From Burkholderiales bacterium (GTDB taxonomy: Bacteria; Pseudomonadota; Gammaproteobacteria; Burkholderiales; Burkholderiaceae_A): a stretch of 14,496 bases of DNA. A program made the translations under genes and the position numbers. Of this stretch, positions 6,489 to 13,229 are shown in pieces. Under the pieces are notes generated by a model, which was not told the origin of the DNA, did not search any database, and was given only the letters and a program-made list of their open reading frames with translations. The stretch is taken from the NCBI GenBank assembly GCA_030834045.1, contig JAURFZ010000021.1, positions 1 through 14,496 on the forward strand, in the 5' to 3' direction. Every line of letters begins with the position of its first letter. The stretch's first letter is position 1.

Positions 6489-8567
6489 TTAATGCGGCTT
6501 GATATGCGTACTAAGTTCCTGAAATTCACGATCAAAATCAAGGGAATGCCGAGTTGATGAGGCAGCAACGCGAACCGATTCAACCTGGCCTTCCCCGTTC
6601 ACTCTGCGCCATACCCAGACACGCCGCTCCGGGATATAGAGCATGGCGAAAATTCCAAGGGTTAGCAACAAACAGCCCAGGTAGACAGTGGTCTTTCCCG
6701 GGGAGCGGGTGACCTGGAAGACAGAGGCCTGAACCTGGTCGAAGCCATCGAGCATGACCAGAATTGGCGCACCAAAGATTTGACTGTCGCTGTAGGCGTT
6801 AAGGGCTCTCTGGGTAAAGTTAAGGGTGGTGTCGTTTTGCTCAAGCCGCGGTAGACCGGCGTCAACCCTGGCCAGCTGCCAGAGTTCCCAGAAGGCTGAG
6901 GTCAGCATGCGCACAACAACATCGGAGGCCCTGTCCCGCTCAGCCTCGGGCACAGTTTGCTCTAAAAGGTCTGCCAGGCCCTCAAGACCACCCTCGGCGA
7001 CCGCATCGAGCGACCTTTTGGCACTGCTTGCCAGCGCCGGTGCAAGATTTTCTGGCGCAGAGCGCTGGGCGAAGATCTCTGCGGCCCTTTGGCGAACCTC
7101 GGGGTTGGCCATAGCCACCCGAAGTCGCATGTATTCGTTCAGAGAACCGTCTTCGTCTGCCGGAATACGGAGGTAACGAAAGGTCTCGTCTGGGCTGTTT
7201 CGGACGCCCACCAAGAACACCGGGGCGCCATCGAGGTCGATGGGCAGCATGTAGCTATGGAACTCTCTGGCCTGCCCGGCTGTATCCCGAAGCTTGTAGT
7301 TAAAGCTTGGGCCAACATTACGCTGATTGGCTGTTGTGGTGACATTGACGGCGGGCGATAAGACGGTTGCCGCATGCTTTTTGAAGGGGTCTTCGATGGG
7401 CTCTTGATCGCTAATATTTTCGACATTAATGGCCTTAAAGCCCGACACTTCAAGGGCCAGGGTCTGATCCTGGCTTCGCAGGGGAAGCGACTGGCCAACG
7501 GCAAGCTCGATGGGAAGCAGCTGCCGCACCGGGCCAGAGAGAGGGTGCGCAACAAGTTTTAATTTAGAGCCACCATCATCGAAGCTTGACTGGTAGATGG
7601 CCACACCGCGATGAATAAGGGGCTTGTTAACCTCGATGGTGGCCTCTCGAAGCGTGCCATCGGTCTTGTCCTTTAAGACAACATCGCTTGCAAAAAGCTT
7701 GGGCATACCGGTGCTGTAGTAGTCGACCCGAAAGGCCTTGAGCGTAAGTTCGAATGGAAGGTCAAGAAGAAAGGCCCCACCAGGCCGATTAATAACCGCC
7801 ATGTCCGAGGTCTGACCTTCGGGAATTAAGAGGTTCGCCCTGTAGGTGGGTGTGGCCTGAGGCATCTTGGCAGAGGCAGGGACTTCTTCTGCAGAGTTAA
7901 GGCCTGCAAGGTTAATCGGCGCTTTTTCCCACCACCAGGCGGCAGCCCGAGTAGGTATTTCGCTATCAAGCAGACCCCCAAGGGAGATCACCACGATGGC
8001 CAGGTGGGCAAAAATATACCCAAGCCGGTTGTAGGCACCTTTTTTCGCCACCAAAACGGGCAGGCTTGCGTCGTTAGATACCGGATTCTTAATTGCGTAG
8101 CCATGCGATTTCAGCCAGTCGGTGGCCTGCTGAACGGAGAGGACTGCCTGCGACTCGTTGGTTACGGCATTTTCATGCCGATGACGAAAGGCAACAAAGG
8201 CACGATCACGAACATGGAGGGGCCATGCACGAGCCTCGCGAAGCATTTTGGGAGTATTGCGAATTAGGCAGAGGGTTGTAGAAATAAGCATGAGCGCCAT
8301 GAAAACCAAAAACCAGGGCGCGTTGTAGACACGAAAGACATCAAATGCAGCAAAGACCTCGGCCCAGAAGGCACCGAACTGGTTGACATAATTAATGTCC
8401 GGGGAGGCCTGAGGAACAATGGTTCCAATGGCACTTGCAATACAAAGGACGGATAAGGCCGATATGGCAAAGCGCATTGAACTAAGAAGTTCAATAGCCT
8501 CGCGAACCCAGGCAGACCCGTGTCTGAGTTCTATGCCGCCGGTTGAGGGCTTATCGAAGTCCTGCAA
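6489..8567 (-). CDS. resB: System II cytochrome c biogenesis protein ResB
   Basis: Inner-membrane partner of the WWD protein in System II; its large periplasmic domain presents apocytochrome for heme ligation. The 692 residues show membrane segments at about 33-51, 84-102 and 183-200 and a C-terminal helix at 626-645, with about 425 residues of periplasmic domain between the last two. Family marks are IELLSSMRFAI at 25-35, GYIFAHLAIVV with histidine 188, GVAIYQSSFDDGG and PERRVWVW at 646-653. The start is a TTG at 8567, 17 bases inside the upstream cytochrome gene. The frame closes at 8586-8588, no ATG or GTG lies before Met31, and the conserved IELLSS precedes Met31, so TTG is the best choice. 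No clear Shine-Dalgarno is seen, so translation may depend on coupling. Confidence 0.94.
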   Translation of the reverse strand: MQDFDKPSTGGIELRHGSAWVREAIELLSSMRFAISALSVLCIASAIGTIVPQASPDINYVNQFGAFWAEVFAAFDVFRVYNAPWFLVFMALMLISTTLCLIRNTPKMLREARAWPLHVRDRAFVAFRHRHENAVTNESQAVLSVQQATDWLKSHGYAIKNPVSNDASLPVLVAKKGAYNRLGYIFAHLAIVVISLGGLLDSEIPTRAAAWWWEKAPINLAGLNSAEEVPASAKMPQATPTYRANLLIPEGQTSDMAVINRPGGAFLLDLPFELTLKAFRVDYYSTGMPKLFASDVVLKDKTDGTLREATIEVNKPLIHRGVAIYQSSFDDGGSKLKLVAHPLSGPVRQLLPIELAVGQSLPLRSQDQTLALEVSGFKAINVENISDQEPIEDPFKKHAATVLSPAVNVTTTANQRNVGPSFNYKLRDTAGQAREFHSYMLPIDLDGAPVFLVGVRNSPDETFRYLRIPADEDGSLNEYMRLRVAMANPEVRQRAAEIFAQRSAPENLAPALASSAKRSLDAVAEGGLEGLADLLEQTVPEAERDRASDVVVRMLTSAFWELWQLARVDAGLPRLEQNDTTLNFTQRALNAYSDSQIFGAPILVMLDGFDQVQASVFQVTRSPGKTTVYLGCLLLTLGIFAMLYIPERRVWVWRRVNGEGQVESVRVAASSTRHSLDFDREFQELSTHIKPH

Positions 8568-9285
8568 GGTACTCTGCCACGGCCTTCATGTCGCCATCGT
8601 TCATGCCTTTTGCAATGGTCATCATCTGACCGCTGTTGGCGCGCTCACCTGACTTAAACGCTGCAAGGGTTGCGGCAGCGTAGTCGGTATGTTGGCCCGA
8701 GAGTCTGGGATACTGCGACGGGATTCCCATGCCGTTTGGCCCATGGCAGCCTGCACAGGCTGGAACGCCCTGCGCGGGAATACCCGCCCTGTAAATACGC
8801 TGACCCTTTTCAATAAGTGTTTTGTCTTTCGAATAGGCAGGCTTGATGGACTGTGCAGCGTAAAAGGCTGTGACGTTTCGAATGTCGTCTTCTGACAGAG
8901 TGGCTGCAAACCCCGCCATGATGGCATTGGCGCGCTCAGCGCTGGCTGCGCCCGGCTTGACTTGGTAGTTGTGCAACTGTTTGGCGAGGTAGGCCGCATG
9001 TTGGCCAGCCAAGATGGGGTAGGTGGAAATAGCACTGTTCCCATCGGCAGCGTGGCAGGCTACGCAGACTGCCGAGGCAATGGCCTGCCCTTTAGCGAGG
9101 TCTGCTGCTGCCACCTTACCCGGGCCCGCCGCATGCAGAGGGCCTGTAGCGAGCGAGGCAATTGCGAAGATTAATGCATGGCTCATGGTCAGCGCCTTAA
9201 CGGCCCACTTATTTGCGGCAACAAGAGGGGAACTTGGGGCAGAAAAGGGACGACAAGAGGATGCTTGTGTAATCATGATTTCCAT
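8551..9285 (-). CDS. Diheme cytochrome c4 family protein
   Basis: Exported diheme c-type cytochrome, likely an electron shuttle between the bc1 complex and terminal oxidases. Two similar halves each carry a heme site: CVACH at 74-78 and CAGCH at 177-181. Candidate axial methionines are 123 (NAIMAGFA) and 221/222 (GQMMTIA). Each half also has a P-x-L-[AS]-GQH motif (YPILAGQH, YPRLSGQH), typical of cytochrome c4. The signal core ALIFAIASLATGPLHA ends near residue 51, so the region before it is unusually long. ATG 9285 was chosen because AAGG lies nine bases upstream; GTG 9306, ATG 9276 and ATG 9186 (AAGG eight bases upstream) are also possible. It leads the minus-strand run, overlaps resB by 17 bases and is probably itself matured by ResB-CcsB. 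It is divergent from engB. Confidence 0.93.
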   Translation of the reverse strand: MEIMITQASSCRPFSAPSSPLVAANKWAVKALTMSHALIFAIASLATGPLHAAGPGKVAAADLAKGQAIASAVCVACHAADGNSAISTYPILAGQHAAYLAKQLHNYQVKPGAASAERANAIMAGFAATLSEDDIRNVTAFYAAQSIKPAYSKDKTLIEKGQRIYRAGIPAQGVPACAGCHGPNGMGIPSQYPRLSGQHTDYAAATLAAFKSGERANSGQMMTIAKGMNDGDMKAVAEYLAGLR

Positions 9286-9301
9286 GGCCTTTAACCTTGT
9301 A

Positions 9302-9353
9302 GTCACTTGAGTGACCTAAATGAGAGTTCTCGAAGATCGAAGTAGTTCACTAC
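9302..9353. promoter_or_regulatory. Divergent cytochrome c4/engB intergenic region with two short inverted repeats
   Basis: The short gap between the two divergent genes holds GTCACT-TG-AGTGAC (9302-9315, six-base perfect arms) and GTAGT-TC-ACTAC (9342-9353, five-base perfect arms), with a CGAAGATCGAAG direct repeat between them (9331-9342). The first palindrome overlaps the earliest possible cytochrome start (GTG 9306); the second ends three bases before the engB ATG. They could be operator half-sites. I found no convincing -35/-10 pair on either strand. Chance occurrence of repeats this short cannot be excluded. Confidence 0.35.
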
Positions 9354-9356
9354 GGA

Positions 9357-10133
9357 ATGACTAGTTTAGTGCAAACCCGGGGCGCAAATCCCCCTAAGCC
9401 CCCCTCTGCCGAGGCCGACTGGCTTTCCAGGCGGATGTCAGCCATCGAATTCTTGAAGAGCGCGGCGCGGGTCGATCAGCTTCCAAGTCCCTCTGCGCCT
9501 GAGTTTGCCATTGCAGGCCGCTCCAATGCGGGAAAGTCCACTACGCTCAATGTGCTTTGCCAGCGTCGCCGGCTCGCCTTCGCAAGCAAAACCCCTGGTC
9601 GAACCCGCCTAATTAACCTGTTTGGACTCTTCGAGAACGAGCAGGAGATTGGTCGGTTGGTAGACCTGCCAGGCTATGGCTATGCAGCAGTAAGCAAAGT
9701 TATGCAAAAGCAGTGGCAGTTGGAGCTGTCACGCTACCTAGCCACGCGGCCAAATCTCATGGGGCTTATTCTGGTCTGCGACTGTCGGCACCCCCTCGGC
9801 CTGCTGGACACTCAGTTGCTCGACTGGTTTGGGCCACGCCATCGACCCGTCCATATTCTATTAACCAAGGCTGACAAACTCGGTCGGCAACAACAGTCGC
9901 AAACCCTGCGCGCCGTTAATACTCTAATCAAAGAAAAGGCGGGCCAATGGGGAGGGACTGTCTCAGCATCCCTTTTTTCTGGTCTTAAACAGACTGGCCG
10001 AGACGAACTTCTTGAGAAACTCGCCGACTGGTTAGGGCAAAAAAAAGCCGGTAGCGAAGCCACCGGCAATAATGCCCTTGTGAAGGCTCCCGCTCAGGGA
10101 GGAGAAGCGGGGGACATGACGCCTGTTGTCTAG
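9357..10133 (+). CDS. engB: Ribosome biogenesis GTP-binding protein EngB (YihA/YsxC)
   Basis: Cytoplasmic TRAFAC GTPase needed for late large-subunit ribosome assembly. The 258 residues carry the P-loop GRSNAGKS at 54-61, RLAFASKTPGRTRLIN (switch I) at 72-87, DLPGYG (G3) at 103-108, TKADK (G4) at 170-174 and an SAS (G5) motif near 203-205. The family usually has 195-220 residues. The surplus is a 26-residue N-terminal lead before MSAIEFLKSA (an ATG at 9435 would give the standard start) and about 28 residues of low-complexity sequence after ADWLGQKK. That C-terminal tail is encoded by bases that, read on the other strand, form the terminator and stem-loops of a candidate small RNA, so the tail may be incidental to protein function. 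Identity is secure; the exact start is less so. Confidence 0.95.
   Translation: MTSLVQTRGANPPKPPSAEADWLSRRMSAIEFLKSAARVDQLPSPSAPEFAIAGRSNAGKSTTLNVLCQRRRLAFASKTPGRTRLINLFGLFENEQEIGRLVDLPGYGYAAVSKVMQKQWQLELSRYLATRPNLMGLILVCDCRHPLGLLDTQLLDWFGPRHRPVHILLTKADKLGRQQQSQTLRAVNTLIKEKAGQWGGTVSASLFSGLKQTGRDELLEKLADWLGQKKAGSEATGNNALVKAPAQGGEAGDMTPVV
10039..10067 (-). terminator. Rho-independent terminator on the minus strand inside the engB 3' end
   Basis: The minus strand reads GCCGGTGGC-TTC-GCTACCGGC followed by eight T. The nine-pair stem contains one G-U pair; on the plus strand the same position is an A-C mismatch and no T-run follows the hairpin. Both facts say the RNA made here comes from the minus strand. 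No annotated minus-strand gene ends here: the nearest one upstream, hisD, stops at 11266, beyond hemB. It therefore most likely ends a non-coding transcript. Confidence 0.8.
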
Positions 10134-10157
10134 GACAGAACGCCATGACGAAAGTTT
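10039..10157 (-). ncRNA. Candidate trans-acting small RNA, convergent with engB
   Basis: Read on the minus strand, this stretch ends in a strong intrinsic terminator (10067-10039). Before it are CCTT-CAC-AAGG (10086-10076) and a six-bp stem CCCGCT/AGCGGG (10111-10106 with 10094-10089) whose 11-base loop is UCUCCUCCCUG, the kind of CU-rich loop used by small RNAs against Shine-Dalgarno sites. A weak promoter, TTGTAA at 10193-10188 then 18 bases to TGAAAT, would start RNA near 10157. The 3' half lies antisense to the end of engB. Known small RNAs Spot 42 (E. coli) and ErsA (Pseudomonas) also lie beside engB, on the strand facing it. I recognise no family by sequence. The 5' end is a guess; the terminator is the firm part. 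Confidence 0.5.
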
Positions 10158-10165
10158 TACAGAAT

Positions 10166-10194
10166 TTCAAAAAAAATGCATCTTTTTTTACAAG
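10166..10194 (+). promoter_or_regulatory. Possible hemB promoter in an A/T-tract block
   Basis: TTCAAA (10166-10171), a 17-base spacer and TACAAG (10189-10194) match sigma-70 boxes at four of six positions each and would start RNA near 10201, giving a leader of about 48 bases. The block contains runs of eight A (10169-10176), seven T (10183-10189) and seven A (10201-10207), which stand out from the surrounding sequence and may bend the DNA or act as UP-like elements. The candidate small-RNA promoter lies in the same block on the other strand. Confidence 0.35.
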
Positions 10195-10213
10195 TTTCCC
10201 AAAAAAATAGTGC

Positions 10214-10247
10214 GAGCCGGTAAGGCTCAACCCTCAGGAGCCTACCG
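10214..10247 (+). promoter_or_regulatory. hemB leader with alternative hairpins that hide or free the ribosome-binding site
   Basis: The hemB Shine-Dalgarno AGGAG (10236-10240) lies eight bases before the ATG. A ten-pair stem with one bulged A can form: CGGTA-A-GGCTC (10218-10228) with GAGCCTACCG (10238-10247), closed by a nine-base loop. It would bury most of the Shine-Dalgarno right up to the start codon. The middle GGCTC can instead pair with an upstream copy of GAGCC (10214-10218, loop GGTAA), which would free the site. The two folds exclude each other, as in a switch or thermometer. Seen in sequence only; the long stem looks more stable than the short one. Confidence 0.45.
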
Positions 10248-10248
10248 C

Positions 10249-11262
10249 ATGTCCCTTTCACACTTTCCAGGCTTTCGAGCCCGTAGACAACGTCGAGACG
10301 ACTGGTCACGCAGACTTGTCAGTGAAAACTCACTTTCAGTAAGCGACCTCATTTACCCCGTCTTCGTAACCGAAGGCAGTGGCAGGCGCGAGAAGGTCGC
10401 AAGCATGCCCGGTGTAGAGCGCCTAAGCCTTGACCTTTTGCTCTCCCTGGCGGAAGAGGCATCACGCCTTGCAATCCCGGTTCTCGCCGTCTTCCCAGTG
10501 ATTGAGGCCGGCAAGAAAGACCTTAACGGAAGTGAGTCTTTTAATGCGAATGGGCTGGTACCCAGGACAGTTAGCGCCCTGAAAAAAGAATTCCCCAACC
10601 TTGGGGTCATGACCGATGTGGCCCTAGACCCCTACACAAGTCATGGCCAGGACGGACTCATTGATGACCAAGGGCGGCTTCTGAACGACGAGACGGTTGA
10701 GGTTTTGGTGAAGCAGGCCCTTGTTCAGTCCCAGGCAGGTGCCGATATTGTTGCCCCGTCCGACATGATGGATGGCCGAATCGGGGCCATCCGTACGGCT
10801 TTGGAAACCAATGGGCAAATTCACACCCGCATCATGGCCTATGCAGCGAAGTACGCCTCAAGCTTCTACGGCCCCTTTCGGGACGCTGTGGGCTCCGGCG
10901 CTAACCTTGGCAAGGCCGATAAAAAAACCTATCAGATGGACCCTGCCAATGGCGATGAGGCCCTGCGCGAGGTGGCCATGGACATCGCAGAAGGTGCGGA
11001 CATGGTGATGGTTAAGCCTGGTATGCCCTACCTGGACATTGTCTACCGCGTGCGTCAGGCCTTTGGCATGCCCACCTTTGCCTACCAGGTGAGCGGGGAA
11101 TACAGCATGATTAAGGCTGCCGCCGCCCAGGGCTGGCTTGATGAACGTCAGGTGGTCTTGGAGTCTTTACTTGGCTTTAAACGGGCTGGCGCCCACGGAA
11201 TTTTGAGCTACTTCGCGCCCGATGTTGCCCGGTGGCTTCGCAGTGAAGTCAACCGCTCTTAG
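10249..11262 (+). CDS. hemB: Delta-aminolevulinic acid dehydratase (porphobilinogen synthase)
   Basis: Cytoplasmic homo-oligomeric enzyme that joins two 5-aminolevulinates into porphobilinogen, the second committed step toward heme. From ATG 10249 it has 337 residues, the usual length. The Schiff-base lysines are K201 (YAAKYASSFYGPFRDA) and K256 (MVMVKPGMPYLD). The metal-loop segment reads DVALDPYTSHGQDG (123-136): aspartates replace the cysteines of the zinc-type enzyme, so this should be the magnesium-type class common in proteobacteria. The start is set by AGGAG eight bases upstream and by FPGFRARRQRRDDWSRRLV, the normal N-terminal region. The same frame is open back to 10126 but would encode 41 unrelated residues across the A/T tracts. 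It follows engB by 115 bases and ends three bases from the convergent hisD stop. Confidence 0.97.
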   Translation: MSLSHFPGFRARRQRRDDWSRRLVSENSLSVSDLIYPVFVTEGSGRREKVASMPGVERLSLDLLLSLAEEASRLAIPVLAVFPVIEAGKKDLNGSESFNANGLVPRTVSALKKEFPNLGVMTDVALDPYTSHGQDGLIDDQGRLLNDETVEVLVKQALVQSQAGADIVAPSDMMDGRIGAIRTALETNGQIHTRIMAYAAKYASSFYGPFRDAVGSGANLGKADKKTYQMDPANGDEALREVAMDIAEGADMVMVKPGMPYLDIVYRVRQAFGMPTFAYQVSGEYSMIKAAAAQGWLDERQVVLESLLGFKRAGAHGILSYFAPDVARWLRSEVNRS

Positions 11263-11265
11263 CGC

Positions 11266-12579
11266 TCAGTAGCGAGGCTTGGGTACGGGCTGCATTCGCA
11301 GCTCAGCAGCCCGGGCATGGGCGGCAAGGCCTTCGCCCCAGGCAAGCTCAGCGGCCACTCGGCCTAAAGACTGGGCGGATTCTTTAGAGACCTTCACCAT
11401 GCTGGTACGCTTCTGAAAGTCGTACACCCCAAGTGGCGAGGAGAAACGGGCACTGCGCATGGTGGGCAGAACATGGTTTGGCCCAGCGCAGTAATCTCCC
11501 AAAGATTCCGAGGCATAAGGCCCCATAAAAATAGCACCCGCATGCCGGATCTGCTCTGCCCATTGCTCGGGCGCTGCCGTGAGAATTTCAAGGTGCTCGG
11601 GTGCTGCCAGCGTTGCAAGCTCGCAGGCCTGCTGCAATGACTGAACATCAACCACCAGGCCTCGATCGGCAAGCGATTTTTCAATGACTGCGCGACGAGG
11701 CATTTCAGGCAAGAGTTCCTCGATGGCCTTAAGCACGTCAAGGCTGTGTTGAGGATTGGAACTTAATAAGATGGACTGGGCCATCTCGTCGTGCTCGGCC
11801 TGAGAAAAAAGGTCCATGGCCACCCATTGGGGGGAGACCGATCCGTCTGAAATAACAAGAATTTCCGACGGGCCCGCAATCATGTCAATACCGACTCGCC
11901 CAAACACCTGGCGCTTGGCCTCGGCCACATAGGCATTACCCGGGCCCACGATTTTGTCGACCGCCGGCACCGACTCGGTGCCGTAGGCCAGTGCCCCAAC
12001 AGCCTGTGCGCCTCCAATGGTAAAGATTCGATCAACGCCGGCCAGAAAGGCAGCAGCAAGCACCAGCTCGTTGCGCTCACCGCCCGGGGTTGGCACCACC
12101 ATAATGAGTTCACGAACACCAGCCACCTTTGCAGGAATTGCATTCATGAGCACGGACGACGGGTAGGCGGCTTTCCCCCCTGGAACATAGAGCCCCGCAC
12201 GGTCGATAGGCGTTATGCGCTGGCCAAGTACAGAGCCCTGACCATCGTCGATGGACCAGGAGTTTTGTTTCTGGGCCTCATGAAAATGGCCAATACGCTC
12301 TGCCGCGGTCTGTAGTGCACTGCGCTTGGCTGCATCAAGACTCTTAAGGGCAGCCTGCATTTGTTCGGCAGGAACTTCAAGCTGCGTCATCGAGGAGACG
12401 GACAGGCCATCCCATTGGGCCGTGTAACGCATAACAGCCTTATCGCCCTGATGACGGACATCGGCGAGCACCGAGCGGACAGACTCGACAACCGATGCGT
12501 CAAGGCTCTGCTCAAAGGCAAGCCGGTCTTGAAAGATTCTATGAAAGTCAGCCTGCTGGCTGTTGAGGTGAAGCATCAT
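11266..12579 (-). CDS. hisD: Histidinol dehydrogenase
   Basis: Cytoplasmic zinc enzyme that oxidises L-histidinol to L-histidine in two NAD-dependent steps, the end of histidine synthesis. The 437 residues cover the full family. Zinc ligands Q260 and H263 sit in FSQAEHDE, with D362 (GDYCAGPNHVLPT) and H421 (HARAAELR); the catalytic pair is E328-H329 in APEHLE. RAGLYVPGGKAAYPSSVLMN (127-146) and AVDKIVGPGNAYVAEAK are further hallmarks. The start is one of two adjacent ATG codons (12579 or 12576); the first overlaps the hisG stop as ATGA, so translation is probably coupled. In Burkholderiales I recall hisC and hisB following hisD; here hemB lies tail-to-tail three bases away, so the his run ends. 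Confidence 0.97.
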   Translation of the reverse strand: MMLHLNSQQADFHRIFQDRLAFEQSLDASVVESVRSVLADVRHQGDKAVMRYTAQWDGLSVSSMTQLEVPAEQMQAALKSLDAAKRSALQTAAERIGHFHEAQKQNSWSIDDGQGSVLGQRITPIDRAGLYVPGGKAAYPSSVLMNAIPAKVAGVRELIMVVPTPGGERNELVLAAAFLAGVDRIFTIGGAQAVGALAYGTESVPAVDKIVGPGNAYVAEAKRQVFGRVGIDMIAGPSEILVISDGSVSPQWVAMDLFSQAEHDEMAQSILLSSNPQHSLDVLKAIEELLPEMPRRAVIEKSLADRGLVVDVQSLQQACELATLAAPEHLEILTAAPEQWAEQIRHAGAIFMGPYASESLGDYCAGPNHVLPTMRSARFSSPLGVYDFQKRTSMVKVSKESAQSLGRVAAELAWGEGLAAHARAAELRMQPVPKPRY

Positions 12580-13229
12580 GAGGGGGCTGTTCCTGCAAGC
12601 GTGGCAGCCTCAAAGGCCTGGATTAAAGGCACGATTGTCATCTGATGAAGCTTTAAAGAGGCCTGATTCACCACAAGCCGGGAGGAGATCTCGGTAATTG
12701 AGGTGATTTCAGTAAGCCCATTGGCTGCCAGGGTGGCCCCGGTAGAGACCAGATCAACAATGACATCGGCAAGCCCCATGATGGGAGCAAGTTCCATGGA
12801 GCCGTAAAGCTTAATGAGGTCGGCATGTACACCCTGGCTCGAAAAGTAGTCTCTTGCAAGTCGTGTGTACTTCGTTGCCACGCGCAGTCGACTTCCAGCC
12901 ACCAGGCGCCGGTCGGCGTCAAAATCGTGTGCCGCAGCTAAACTTAGCCGACAACGACCTATTCGCAGGTCAACCGGCTGGTAGAGCCCTTCAAGCCCCT
13001 GCTCCTGAAGAACATCGGAACCCACAATACCTAGATCAGCGCCGCCATAGCGGACGTAGGTAGGCACATCGCTTGCGCGTACAAGAAGAAGTTGAACGTC
13101 CTTTCGCAGGCTTGGAACAACAAGCCTGCGGGTCTTCTCGGGGTCCTCGCTTGGCGCAATGCCAACAGACTGCAACAAAGGCAATGCCTCGGTAAGAATT
13201 CGTCCCTTGGAGAGCGCAACGGTAATCAT
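12576..13229 (-). CDS. hisG: ATP phosphoribosyltransferase, short form
   Basis: Catalytic subunit for the first step of histidine synthesis, condensing ATP and PRPP to phosphoribosyl-ATP. The 217 residues stop after the two catalytic lobes, with no C-terminal regulatory domain. This is the short HisG class, which needs the HisZ partner (not in this window) for activity and histidine feedback. Motifs: RYGGADLGIVGSDVL at 60-74, RLRVATKYTRLARDYF at 114-129 and the PRPP-binding segment DLVSTGATLAANGL at 159-172. Both ends overlap neighbours by ATGA: with murA upstream (13226-13229) and hisD downstream (12576-12579). The three genes therefore probably share one message and its regulation. Confidence 0.96.
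   Translation of the reverse strand: MITVALSKGRILTEALPLLQSVGIAPSEDPEKTRRLVVPSLRKDVQLLLVRASDVPTYVRYGGADLGIVGSDVLQEQGLEGLYQPVDLRIGRCRLSLAAAHDFDADRRLVAGSRLRVATKYTRLARDYFSSQGVHADLIKLYGSMELAPIMGLADVIVDLVSTGATLAANGLTEITSITEISSRLVVNQASLKLHQMTIVPLIQAFEAATLAGTAPS

Noticed and set aside
10047..10067. Plus-strand terminator for engB from the same hairpin
   Set aside because: On the plus strand the stem has an A-C mismatch, no T-run follows, and the engB frame continues for 22 codons beyond it.
10218..10247. hemB leader stem as a minus-strand terminator feeding the T-run at 10201-10207
   Set aside because: About ten bases separate the stem from the T-run, too far for a normal intrinsic terminator; the plus-strand role at the hemB start explains it better.
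10126..10248. Extended hemB start at 10126
   Set aside because: It would overlap engB and translate A/T tracts into residues unrelated to HemB. ATG 10249 has a proper Shine-Dalgarno and the normal N-terminus.
11258..11276. CGCT-CAGT-AGCG repeat between hemB and hisD as a bidirectional terminator
   Set aside because: The stem is only four pairs, with no T-run on either side.
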